DNA from: Biomphalaria glabrata
Taxonomy: Eukaryota > Mollusca > Gastropoda > Planorbidae
NCBI RefSeq assembly: GCF_947242115.1
Contig: NC_074728.1
Coordinates: 23,464,042-23,528,041, forward strand
Direction of reading: 5' to 3'
Length of the DNA: 64,000 nt
The notes beneath the pieces were generated by a model, which saw only the letters and a program-made list of their open reading frames with translations, was not told the origin of the DNA and ran no database searches. The translations under genes were made by a program, and so were the position numbers. The stretch's first letter is position 1; every line of letters starts with the position of its first letter. Of the stretch, positions 12,201 to 21,369 are shown piece after piece.

Positions 12201-15200
12201 CATTAACTATATCTCATTAACTATATCTCATTAACTATATCTCATTAACTATATCTCATTAACTATATCTCATTAACTATATCTCATTAAATATATTAAC
12301 TATATCTCATTAACTATATCTCATTAACTATATCTCATTAACTATATCTCATTAACTATATCTCATTAACTATATTAACTATATCTCATTAACTATATCT
12401 CATTAACTATATTAACTATATCTCATTAACTATATCTCATTAACTATATCTCATTAACTATATCTCATTAACTGTATCTCATTAACTATATCTCATTAAC
12501 TATATCTCATTAACTATATCTCATTAACTATATCTCATTAACTATATCTCATTAACTATATCTCATTAACTGTATCTCATTAACTATATCTCATTAACTA
12601 TATCTCATTAACTATATTAACTATATCTCATTAACTATATCTCATTAACTATATTAACTATATCTCATTAACTATATCTCATTAACTATATCTCATTAAC
12701 TATATCTCATTAACTATATCTCATTAACTATATCTCATTAACTGTATCTCATTAACTATATCTCATTAACTATATCTCATTAACTATATTAACTATATCT
12801 CATTAACTATATCTCATTAACTATATCTCATTAACTATATCTCATTAACTGTATCTCATTAACTATATCTCATTAACTATATCTCATTAACTATATCTCA
12901 TTAACTGTATCTCATTAACTATATCTCATTAACTATATCTCATTAACTATATCTCATTAACTATATCTCATTAACTATATCTCATTAACTATATCTCATT
13001 AACTGTATCTCATTAACTATATCTCATTAACTCATTAACTGTATCTCATTAACTATATCTCATTAACTATATCTCATTAACTATATTAACTATATCTCAT
13101 TAACTATATCTCATTAACTATATCTCATTAACTATATCTCATTAACTGTATCTCATTAACTATATCTCATTAACTATATCTCATTAACTATATCTCATTA
13201 ACTGTATCTCATTAACTATATCTCATTAACTATATCTCATTAACTATATCTCATTAACTATATCTCATTAACTATATCTCATTAACTATATCTCATTAAC
13301 TGTATCTCATTAACTATATCTCATTAACTATATCTCATTAACTATATTAACTATATCTCATTAACTATATCTCATTAACTATATTAACTATATCTCATTA
13401 ACTATATTAACTATATCTCATTAACTATATCTCATTAACTATATCTCATTAACTATATGTCATTAACTATATCTCATTAACTATATTAACTATATCTCAT
13501 TAACTATATCTCATTAACTGTATCTCATTAACTATATCTCATTAACTATATCTCATTAACTATATTAACTATATCTCATTAACTATATCTCATTAACTAT
13601 ATCTCATTAACTATATCTCATTAACTATATCTCATTAACTATATCTCATTAACTATATCTCATTAACTGTATCTCATTAACTATATTAACTATATCTCAT
13701 TAACTATATCTCATTAACTATATCTCATTAACTATATCTCATTAACTATATCTCATTAACTATATCTCATTAACTATATTAACTATATCTCATTAACTAT
13801 ATCTCATTAACTGTATCTCATTACACGTTGAATCAATATTCTTCTATAACTGGTACATGTACGAATTTTTTTTACCACGAAGCTTTTTCAAGCATTATTT
13901 TCAGTAAGAATTTAGGTCGCCCTTATTTGTTAAGTTGAAATACCTTTTGAAATAAACCAACCACCGGGAAAGAACATAAAGTAAAGAGTATATTTGGGAG
14001 AGCCTTACGTGTCAAGGCAAAGACCTAAACGCTGAAACATATTTATTTGACAGTTTATACCAGTCGGGAGGAAATGGAAAGTCTATTTCGACCAGACGTT
14101 CGCAGAACACGACACTTCCTCCGCCCTAGGGATAACCTTGACAGTGGGCGACGCAGGATGCGAAGACGCTGGGGAGTATCGATGTGCCAGGCTTGTACAA
14201 GGCGCCACAGCATATGAATTCAGCGACGTTTACAAACTCATAGCTAAAGGTAACTTAAAGCACAGAGATTTAAATGCATTGTATATATATATATATGGAT
14301 GTATGCACGCCACTACCTTTAAAATGCTTACTAATGTCTATGTAAATATCTGTGTATGTATGTACGAATGCATGTACATGTGTATGTATGTATCTATCTC
14401 AAGGGCGGAGCTAGGAATTTTCCATCGCTTGGGGACCCGGGGGCTTGATCTCTTTGGGGGCCCCTGCATTTTTTCGTAATATTTAATTTTTAATGTAAAA
14501 AAAAACCACTCATTTGGGGGCCCCCCCTCAAGTGGGGGCCCGGGGGGATTTTCAAATTCTCCCCCCTCCTCCCCCCACCCTAGCTACGCCACTGATCTAT
14601 CTAGCTATCTATATATTATGATGGATGTTTATTCTGTATTGTAGTCAAACTGTAGACAGGTTGTCAAAATGATGACAATTACTCAGCAGTGTTTGGGTTT
14701 CATGTTCGGGCGTAGTCAATGCAGTTGACCAACAGCACAGAACAACAAACATCTATTTAACTAGTGAAAAGATGTGGTCAACACTGCCGAACAATAAATA
14801 TAATGTTTAATCCAAGAAAAAGGCCACAGACAATGTCTTTGTCAAATAAAACACGTCATTACCCTCTAGAGCAGCGGTTCTCAACCTTTTAACCTCGGCG
14901 ACCCCTTTTTACAACTCCTCGCTCTTCCTCGACCCCCACCCCCACACACACAGCAATAGAAGAATTGACAGAAACAATATATTTATCTATGGTCTTAGGC
15001 GACCCCTGGCAAATCGTCAATCAGGGGGTCGCGACCCACAAGTTCAGAACCCCTGCTCTAGAGAATCCTATCGTTAACTGATGTTCCAGTCTCTAACCCA
15101 AAATATCCCAAGCGTCACTAGTCCCGTTCAATATACGTCTTCTATGGTGCGTCTCTAACTAACTAATAATATAAAGAAAGTGCCTTACAATATATATTTA

Positions 15201-15294
15201 TCTAGCTATCTATGTATGTATCTAGCTATCTATATATCTATTTATCTATCTCTATATATCTATTTATCTATCTCTATCTATCTATCCATCTACG

Positions 15295-15329
<35 letters not shown>

Positions 15330-17314
15330 ATGAAAAACTGTAGACAATATCATTGATATCATTCTCAAACTCTAACTATAGTTATGCCCTGAAAAAATCA
15401 GCACATTCATTAGGGCATGTCATACAAAACACACTAAGATAAATGTGTATTTGAAATATAAAATCTTTAACGTGTGTGGGAGTAGGCCTAAATATAAACT
15501 TTATGAGTTCTTTATTAATTGTACAGAACCATTCCTTCTCAATGATCTGATAGTAACACCCAAGAGTAACTTTGGTCCATTTGCTTCATTAAGTCACTTT
15601 GGCGATACTGTCACTATGGAATGTAGATATAGGGTAAGTCAATTTACTTTTCAAGCTATTTAAAAAAAATCATAATTTAGGTCCCTTGCAGTGGTGTAGC
15701 TATAGGGGAGGGGGAGGAGGGGGAGGGGGGAGAATTTGAAAATCCACCCGAGCCTCCACATGAGGGGGGCCCCAAAATGAGTGTTTTTACATTAAATATG
15801 AAATATTACGCAAAATGTAGGGGCCCCCAAAGACGTCGAGCCCCCAAATGATGGACAATTCCCAGCTACGCCCATGGTCCCTTGTTACAAATGGCCAGCC
15901 TTGAAATCACGTTTAAATTTAATTTCCCCCTTTTTTGTCTTGTCAGAATTAGTTTGAGTCAGTCATGTTATCAAATTTTGTAATAGATCTAGACCAGAGG
16001 TTCTCAACCTGTAGGTCGCGATCCCCTTGGGGATCGATTGACGATTTGCCAGGGGTCGCCTAAGACCATCAAAAATAAGGATGGTTATTGTCTATTCTTC
16101 TATTGCTGTTGGGGGTGTGGGTCACGGCAGAGTGGTATATTGTGGAAAGGGGTCGCCGAGCTTGAAAGGTTGAGAACCACTGATCTAGTCCAACAATAAT
16201 TAATCTGTTCGGTTAAACTATTTTTACAAATTGTTTTTTCTTAGCGCTGTTTAGTGTGCAAAGACGTCGAGCCCCCCAAATGATGGAAAATTCCTAGCTA
16301 CGCCCATGATCCCTTTACATCATCTGCCCTATTGACCACAATTTCTGACAGGGGATCTTTATGTTGTTGTTGTTTTTTTTTTAATACGATTAGTGAAATT
16401 TCCTTTTTTTTTTTATGACGCACAGCTTGTTGTTTATATTTACCAGGGACCGAAATATCTTAAGCATCAATGGAAGATAGATGAGGGGCGATCCTTGGAC
16501 GACGTCTTTGGACAGAATTACGCGTATCCCAAGGGCCAGGCCATCTTGACCAAAGACTCGGACAACTGCTCGACCTATTTTTACAGCAAGAATCTCATCT
16601 TCAGGATCAAGACGACGCTGAATGTTACGTACTACTGTGCGGTCGACAACAACGGGGAGGAGTCGTCAGTCCACTTTACGGTCCTCGTTAGTCAAGATGG
16701 TAGGTAATTGACCCGTGACTAATGTAAGAGTGTCTCATCTGCGTCTGTATGATTTGTAGTGTTTAGCAAATAGGTTGTGTGATTCTGTACGCGTCAAATT
16801 AGTCAAATTACTGGCGAGCCCAATAATCCGTTCCTCAAGGGGCCGTTACACTAATGGCGAGCCCTCCACGGTTAGCTTGGTACAACATAGGAAAATGGCG
16901 GAGGTCCCCGGTGCGCTCGGCCTTCGTCCATGTCTAGCCCATGTGTTGAGGGGCCAGATGCATCGGAAATAGCAATGCTTTACATAGGCATTGACTTGGG
17001 TCTCTTCCAGACAGAACTGTGCTCATACAGGTTTGTTTTTTTACTGTTTGACGCTCAAACAGGTTTTTTTTTCAAACTTAGAGCTCGAAGAGCCTTCGGC
17101 TCAGCTCTTAGACAATCTAACACAACTCCACAGAGTGAACAATCAAAAGGCGTATGCACTATAACTGTTAAATTCACAACGGGAGCAGTCTAGTCTCAGT
17201 CATGTACGATGTTACCTCTGTGAAAGCCTAGCCCTAAACTGTCAGTTTAATATAGGTAAGCTACAGTCTCACTTTGGATTAGTGTCGTCACAATTGTGCG
17301 TTCACTATCAGTCA

Positions 17315-17353
<39 letters not shown>

Positions 17354-20300
17354 CGTCCATCGTGGTTCGATGATGACCACTTGTGTTTGGGGGGGGGGGG
17401 GATGACAAGTGGCTTGCGTTGGAATTTGGATTAAAGTGAGGAGGATTCGCGCAACCGTCGACCTCACTCTCTCGCCCTAAAGCCCGTCCTTTTCCGGAAG
17501 CAAGATTTGGTCAAGACGTCCGGGGACAAGCTTGGGTGCAGTGGATGACCAGAGACTTTCTGTGTGTCTTGTCCTGCTCTTGAGTACTCCACAGCACTGT
17601 GCTGGTACTTGCCATTCTGTCCGATTAGTCTAGTTTTGTGACGTTACGCACAGGCCGCCAAGTCCAGACTTCACTTGCTAGGTTTGACAGAACCTCAGTG
17701 TACTGAATGCCATGGACACGTCAGATACCCTCTACCTGGTTTAGCCGGCCAGTCAAAAGCCGTTTCCGGGGTGTGGCCGCTGCGCATGCTACAGCTTCTG
17801 GGAGCCACAGGTGAGAGTTGGGTACCGAGTGGGGACCAAGAGTGAGCCAAGCTACCCTCAAAAAGAGGGTACGACTACCTGTCCACTAGAGGTGCTAGCC
17901 CTCCTAGATACCCCATACACCCCAGTCACCTAAAGTTGGTCTCAAGTATCAAATAAATAATAGGCGTAGGGCTAGTTCATAGCTGATGCTATCTATCTAT
18001 CCTACGTCCTACAGAAAAGGAATATATGTTTATTTTACATACGTTACAGCATTACTGGCTATGATTTCTTTTTGGGGTTATGTAGACCGCCATATTGTTA
18101 TTACAATGGCTATTGTGAATCTACTTGTTGTTATTGTATAGCCTTCCTATATCATCCAAGAGTATTACACAACATTTGTAACTAGAAATTCAGCTATTTT
18201 ATAGCAATCCTAAATAAACATAGAGTTAAATCCCGACTTTTTTTCATAAATGACGCTTATAGTTAAATAAAAACTTTTAATCAAACTATCTCTCTTTATC
18301 TAGGACTCCGGAGTTACAACGAGATGATGAGTAAGTATGTGAGATTGTAATAGATTTAAGCAAGGGAGGTAAATGTAGTGTCTGTACTTCAATGTGTTTG
18401 TTATCTGCTTAATGCCCTTGTCTTGAATTGATCACACAACATTACTACTCTTTAGTGACTTGGCTAGTATTACCTTGAGTATGAGTTAGACACACTTAAG
18501 GGTGATTCATTTGACAGGACTTGTGAATACTTCAACTATTTACACCAGAGGTTATTAAACTTTTTATGACCAGGGGGACCCATTTACACTACATATAGCA
18601 GCCCACGGACCTAAGTAAAAAAAAAAAAAAAGCTACTTAAGTGCGTATTATATAAGTAGCGAATGTAAAAAAAAAATAGAAACAATTTTTTTTTTGAAGA
18701 AGTGAATATCGAGATTATAATTTTTGTTTAAATTAAAATTAAAAAAAAAAAAAATTAACATAGATGAAATTGAGATTTTTTTTTCAGTGTATTCATGCGC
18801 GTTATAACGCGCACACATTTCTAGTCGTAAGTTCTTTTAGATGTGATGAGGTCCATTAGCTGCCTGGTCGTGCGGTACATTGTTTTAAGACTAAGACTAA
18901 GACTAAGACTAAGACTAAGACTGAGACTGAGACTAAGACTAAGACTAAGACTGAGACTAAGACTAAGACTAAGACTAAGACTAAGACTAAGACTAAGACT
19001 AAGACTAAGACTAAGACTAAGACTAAGACTGAGACTAAGACTAAGACTGAGACTGAGACTAAGACTGAGACTAAGACTGAGACTGAGACTAAGACTAAGA
19101 CTGAGACTAAGACTGAGACTGAGACTAAGACTAAGACTAAGACTAAGACTAAGACTAAGACTAAGACTGAGACTAAGACTGAGACTGAGACTAAGACTAA
19201 GACTGAGACTAAGACTAAGACTGAGACTGAGACTAAGACTGAGACTAAGACTAAGACTGAGACTGAGACTAAGACTAAGACTAAGACTAAGACTAAGACT
19301 AAGACTAAGACTGAGACTAAGACTGAGACTGAGACTAAGACTAAGACTAAGACTAAGACTAAGACTAAGACTAAGACTAAGACTAAGACTGAGACTGAGA
19401 CTAAGACTAAGACTAAGACTAAGACTAAGACTAAGACTAAGACTAAGACTAAGACTAAGACTAAGACTAAGACTAAGACTAAGATTGAGACTGAGACTAA
19501 GACTAAGACTAAGACTGAGACTAAGACTAAGACTAAGACTAAGACTAAGACTGAGACTAAGACTAAGACTAAGACTAAGACTAAGACTAAGACTAAGACT
19601 AAGACTAAGACTAAGACTAAGACTAAGACTAAGACTAAGACTAGACTAAGACTAAGACTAAGACTAGACTAAGACTAAGACTAAGACTAAGACTAGACTA
19701 AGACTAAGACTAAGACTAGACTAAGACTAAGACTAAGACTGAGACTGAGACTAAGACTAAGACTGAGACTAAGACTGAGACTGAGACTAAGACTAAGACT
19801 AAGACTAAGACTAAGACTAAGACTAAGACTGAGACTAAGACTGAGACTGAGACTAAGACTAAGACTGAGACTAAGACTAAGACTGAGACTGAGACTAAGA
19901 CTGAGACTAAGACTAAGACTGAGACTGAGACTAAGACTAAGACTAAGACTAAGACTAAGACTAAGACTAAGACTGAGACTAAGACTGAGACTGAGACTAA
20001 GACTAAGACTAAGACTAAGACTAAGACTAAGACTAAGACTAAGACTAAGACTGAGACTGAGACTAAGACTAAGACTAAGACTAAGACTAAGACTAAGACT
20101 AAGACTAAGACTAAGACTAAGACTAAGACTAAGACTAAGATTGAGACTGAGACTAAGACTAAGACTAAGACTGAGACTAAGACTAAGACTAAGACTAAGA
20201 CTAAGACTGAGACTAAGACTAAGACTAAGACTAAGACTAAGACTAAGACTAAGACTAAGACTAAGACTAAGACTAAGACTAAGACTAAGACTAGACTAAG

Positions 20301-20980
20301 ACTAAGACTAAGACTAGACTAAGACTAAGACTAAGACTAAGACTAGACTAAGACTAAGACTAAGACTAGACTAAGACTAAGACTAAGACTAAGACTAAGA
20401 CTAAGACTAAGACTAAGACTAAGACTAAGACTAGACTAAGACTAAGACTAGACTAAGACTAAGACTAGACTAAGACTAAGACTGAGACTAAGACTAAGAC
20501 TAAGACTAAGACTAGACTAAGACTAAGACTAAGACTAGACTAAGACTAAGACTAGACTAAGACTAAGACTAAGACTAAGACTAAGACTAAGACTAGACTA
20601 AGACTAGACTAAGACTAAGACTAGACTAAGACTAAGACTAAGACTAAGACTAGACTAAGACTAAGACTAAGACTAAGACTAAGACTAAGACTAGACTAAG
20701 ACTAAGACTAAGACTAAGACTAGACTAAGACTAAGACTGCTTTATTGATCCTTATGGAAATTTGCTGTGATTACAAGGACGCTTACTTGATTAATTGGAA
20801 ACGATTAATGCAATGTCACTAAATATTTGCCTTTTTTATTTAAAGTACTTTTTTAAAAATTTGACTTGCTTCACAGATGCTGCGGCGACGAATGAGAATC
20901 CCATCATAGACTTCCCACTTCCATCTGCTATAATTGCGACAATACTATTATATATGAAAAGCACAACTATAACAGTCTAG
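6079..20980 (+). CDS. Gene A: three-Ig-domain secreted or membrane protein (8 recognised exons)
   Basis: This eight-exon gene encodes about 428 residues after the signal peptide. Exon phases agree throughout: 6079-6281, 8122-8314, 11108-11292, 14054-14249, 15527-15633, 16426-16699, 18304-18330, 20877-20980. Each Ig-like domain is split over two exons. The first half carries the B-strand Cys (6138, 11164, 15622). The second half carries the Trp (8143, 14075, 16471) and the D-A-G-x-Y-x-C or T-Y-Y-C F-strand motif (Cys at 8248, 14183, 16636). Domains 1 and 2 are clearly related to each other (both have V-G-P near the first Cys). The terminal exon ends in a hydrophobic stretch. The domains resemble the Ig domains of molluscan FREP/VIgL proteins, but no fibrinogen or lectin domain is present. 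The role is inferred to be recognition or adhesion. Confidence 0.82.
6815..7140 (-). mobile_element. RTE-type LINE C-terminus in gene A intron
   Basis: The minus frame reads CQGDMKLFKIDTSSWGK, then WRESIKEGSR, then a CPTCDRSCVSRIGIYSHTRR zinc knuckle. This Cys/His tail is standard for molluscan RTE-like LINE ORFs. It is broken upstream. Confidence 0.75.
7680..7920. repeat. 16-17-bp minisatellite (tctttgttctgagttatc type)
   Basis: About 14 imperfect T-rich tandem units, about 200 bp upstream of the exon-8122 acceptor. No coding potential. Confidence 0.8.
8122..8314 (+). CDS. Gene A exon: Ig domain 1, second half
   Basis: Acceptor tttctccaacag, phase 0 in; donor acaagag|gtattg, phase 1 out. 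It encodes YVPTDRRWFYKF (Trp at 8143) and NAGYRDAGFYRCK (Cys at 8248). The donor is not ideal but keeps the frame with exon 11108. Confidence 0.82.
8372..8576. mobile_element. hAT-like MITE, 'cagtgtttcccaaac' family
   Basis: Inverted ends cagtgtttcccaaact and gttttggaaacactg. A related copy lies at 39891-40090. The target duplication is not clear. Confidence 0.5.
8935..9115. mobile_element. LINE fragment followed by one end of a hAT-like MITE
   Basis: 8935-9015 on the minus strand resembles the W-R-E region of RTE LINEs. At 9017 the MITE family M1 begins (caggggttctcaacctgtag) and keeps only its first ~100 bp. Confidence 0.5.
9590..10020. repeat. GC-rich dispersed repeat, class unknown
   Basis: Contains 'gttcctcaaggggccg' and 'cacggttagcctggtata' blocks that recur at 16825-17000. 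More GC-rich than its surroundings, with no open frame of note. Confidence 0.5.
10044..10601 (+). mobile_element. Possible solo LTR (fossil retroelement)
   Basis: A 558-bp segment starts tgtcacgag and ends gttcgtcaca. It is flanked by ctgc on both sides (10040-10043 and 10602-10605) and has a TATAAATA box near 10257. No internal region is next to it, so this would be a solo LTR left by recombination. The family is not assigned. Confidence 0.45.
10947..11027. mobile_element. piggyBac-like MITE (family P)
   Basis: TTAA-flanked 81-bp unit with inverted ends ctctttctctcc and ggagagaaagag, just upstream of gene A's third exon. Same ends as the copy at 3590. Confidence 0.6.
11108..11292 (+). CDS. 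Gene A exon: Ig domain 2, first half
   Basis: Acceptor agtgcag, phase 1 in; donor tgg|gtgagt, phase 0 out. It encodes SVGPGNSFTAHC (Cys at 11164) and VSLELQYRDLG. The layout matches exon 6079, which suggests duplication of a two-exon Ig unit. Confidence 0.82.
11462..11690 (-). mobile_element. LINE family G 3' end
   Basis: Reverse copy of the (gataa)n-tailed LINE end. The tail is at the left (tatcttatcttat) and the decayed reverse-transcriptase C-terminus (FFP..IRAWNGLPE-like) at the right. Confidence 0.7.
11700..11880. repeat. Decayed MITE-like segment
   Basis: Blocks 'ttagacgcgtgtgg' and 'gaagggttaa' also appear at 48815-48905, where TTAA ends are better kept. Possibly a second piggyBac-like MITE family. 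Confidence 0.35.
12000..12165 (+). mobile_element. LINE family G 3' end
   Basis: Plus copy with 'gggttgcctgaatcaggttgg' and 'gaagtaacgtctg'. Its tail runs into the large 12-mer array, which may have started there. Confidence 0.6.
12162..13826. repeat. 12-bp satellite array, TATCTCATTAAC
   Basis: About 1.66 kb of tandem 12-mers in the gene A intron between the halves of Ig domain 2. Recurrent variants (tgtatctc, and a shortened tatattaac unit) appear in repeating order, which suggests higher-order duplication. No coding content. Confidence 0.95.
14054..14249 (+). CDS. Gene A exon: Ig domain 2, second half
   Basis: Acceptor atttgacag, phase 0 in; donor aaag|gtaact, phase 1 out. It encodes FIPVGRKWKVYF (Trp at 14075) and GCEDAGEYRCARL (Cys at 14183). 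Confidence 0.85.
14400..14594. mobile_element. hAT-like MITE, family M2
   Basis: Ends caagggcggagctagg and cctagctacgccactg, with 8-bp atctatct at both sides (the site is itself a tatc repeat). Related copies are at 15689, 16255 (partial) and 48280. Confidence 0.6.
14872..15055. mobile_element. hAT-like MITE, family M1
   Basis: 184 bp with inverted ends cagcggttctcaacct and a right-hand aagttcagaacccctg. A perfect 8-bp duplication ctctagag lies at 14864-14871 and 15056-15063, which is the hAT hallmark. Confidence 0.8.
15195..15330. repeat. (TATC)n microsatellite
   Basis: Tetranucleotide run with variants, in an intron of gene A. Confidence 0.9.
15527..15633 (+). CDS. Gene A exon: Ig domain 3, first half
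   Basis: Acceptor ttgtacag, phase 1 in; donor agg|gtaagt, phase 0 out. It encodes DLIVTPKSNFGPF and GDTVTMECRYR, with Cys at 15622. Confidence 0.8.
15689..15876. mobile_element. hAT-like MITE, family M2
   Basis: 188 bp, ends cagtggtgtagctat and agctacgcccatg, with perfect 8-bp duplication gtcccttg at 15681-15688 and 15877-15884. Confidence 0.75.
15995..16182. mobile_element. hAT-like MITE, family M1
   Basis: Ends cagaggttctcaacct and aggttgagaaccactg; flanks atctagac and atctagtc (one mismatch). A partial M2 end follows at 16255-16308. Confidence 0.75.
16426..16699 (+). CDS. Gene A exon: Ig domain 3, second half
   Basis: Acceptor gacgcacag, phase 0 in; donor gatg|gtaggt, phase 1 out. The longest exon of gene A. 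It encodes KHQWKIDEG (Trp at 16471) and LNVTYYCAVDNNGEESS (Cys at 16636), then a G-strand-like HFTVLVSQ. Confidence 0.85.
16820..17190. repeat. GC-rich dispersed repeat, class unknown
   Basis: Same blocks as 9800-9990 (cctcaaggggccg, cacggttagc). The short open frames here show no family signal. Confidence 0.4.
17312..17352. repeat. (TA)n microsatellite
   Basis: About 20 dinucleotide units. A GC-richer segment of unknown repeat class follows to about 17990 with no usable frame. Confidence 0.9.
18304..18330 (+). CDS. Gene A exon: 27-nt microexon
   Basis: Acceptor ctttatctag, phase 1 in; donor atgatga|gtaagt, phase 1 out. It encodes GLRSYNEMM between the last Ig domain and the C-terminus. Both splice sites are good and the size is a multiple of three, so it could be skipped without shifting the frame. 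Confidence 0.65.
18548..18840. repeat. Decayed hAT-like end and A/T runs
   Basis: 'cagaggttattaaacttttt' resembles a hAT end. The rest is poly-A/poly-T low complexity. Confidence 0.35.
18884..20738. repeat. 6-bp satellite (GACTAA)n / (TTAGTC)n
   Basis: About 1.85 kb, with interspersed gactga and 4-bp 'gact' slips. Two long stretches repeat the same order of variants, which points to a large internal duplication. On the right it meets 'tgctttattgatccttatgg', the 3' end of a minus-strand LINE also seen at 43190, where the same hexamer forms a short tail. The open RLRLRL frame is an artefact. Confidence 0.95.
20739..20792 (-). mobile_element. LINE 3' end carrying the (TTAGTC)n tail
   Basis: 'tgctttattgatccttatgg' to 'tgattacaaggac' matches 43194-43240, the 3' end of a better-kept minus-strand LINE. 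Only about 55 bp remain. Confidence 0.6.
20877..20980 (+). CDS. Gene A terminal exon: hydrophobic C-terminus
   Basis: Acceptor gcttcacag, phase 1 in, stop TAG at 20978-20980. It encodes NAAATNENPIIDFPLPSAII, then ATILLYMKSTTITV to the end. Small residues ahead of a short hydrophobic tail could be a GPI-anchor signal or a weak membrane anchor. No good donor is present, so it is a last exon. Confidence 0.65.
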
Positions 20981-21031
20981 AGCTAGGGACCTGCCATATT
21001 TGGTGTCATGTCTTGAAAGGCGATAGTGCAG

Positions 21032-21037
21032 AATAAA
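21032..21037 (+). promoter_or_regulatory. Poly(A) signal of gene A
   Basis: AATAAA 52 bp after the stop codon of the terminal exon. Confidence 0.65.
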
Positions 21038-21369
21038 TGATGGACGCAGCTAGTGACTTCACAGCTCGCTTACTTCCCTTCTCTACTTATCTCCCTTAGT
21101 AAACATAACATGCAGAAAACATGTAAAGAGAATTTTAGCGTTTGCTTTTTTTTTTAAATTTTTATATCTGTTTTTATGACTGTTTGATGGACAGATGTAG
21201 AAAGCTTAATATAAATTGTAAACTTGTGACAGTGTCTTTGACCTTTCATACCACCATTTGCTGGTCCAGCTTGTAAATACATTTGTTTATCCATTGTTAA
21301 CAGTCGTACACTTTGGTCCTATTTATCTTAAGATTAAGATTGTTCTTTTACTCTCTCTTTGTCTGCCTC

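Noticed and set aside
18843-19649. 268-codon open frame of repeating RL residues
   Set aside because: A 6-bp satellite has a period divisible by three, so it gives endless frames by chance; no domain or conservation is expected.
18884-20738. Internal telomere tract
   Set aside because: The hexamer is TTAGTC, not TTAGGG, and it is linked to a LINE tail found elsewhere in the window.
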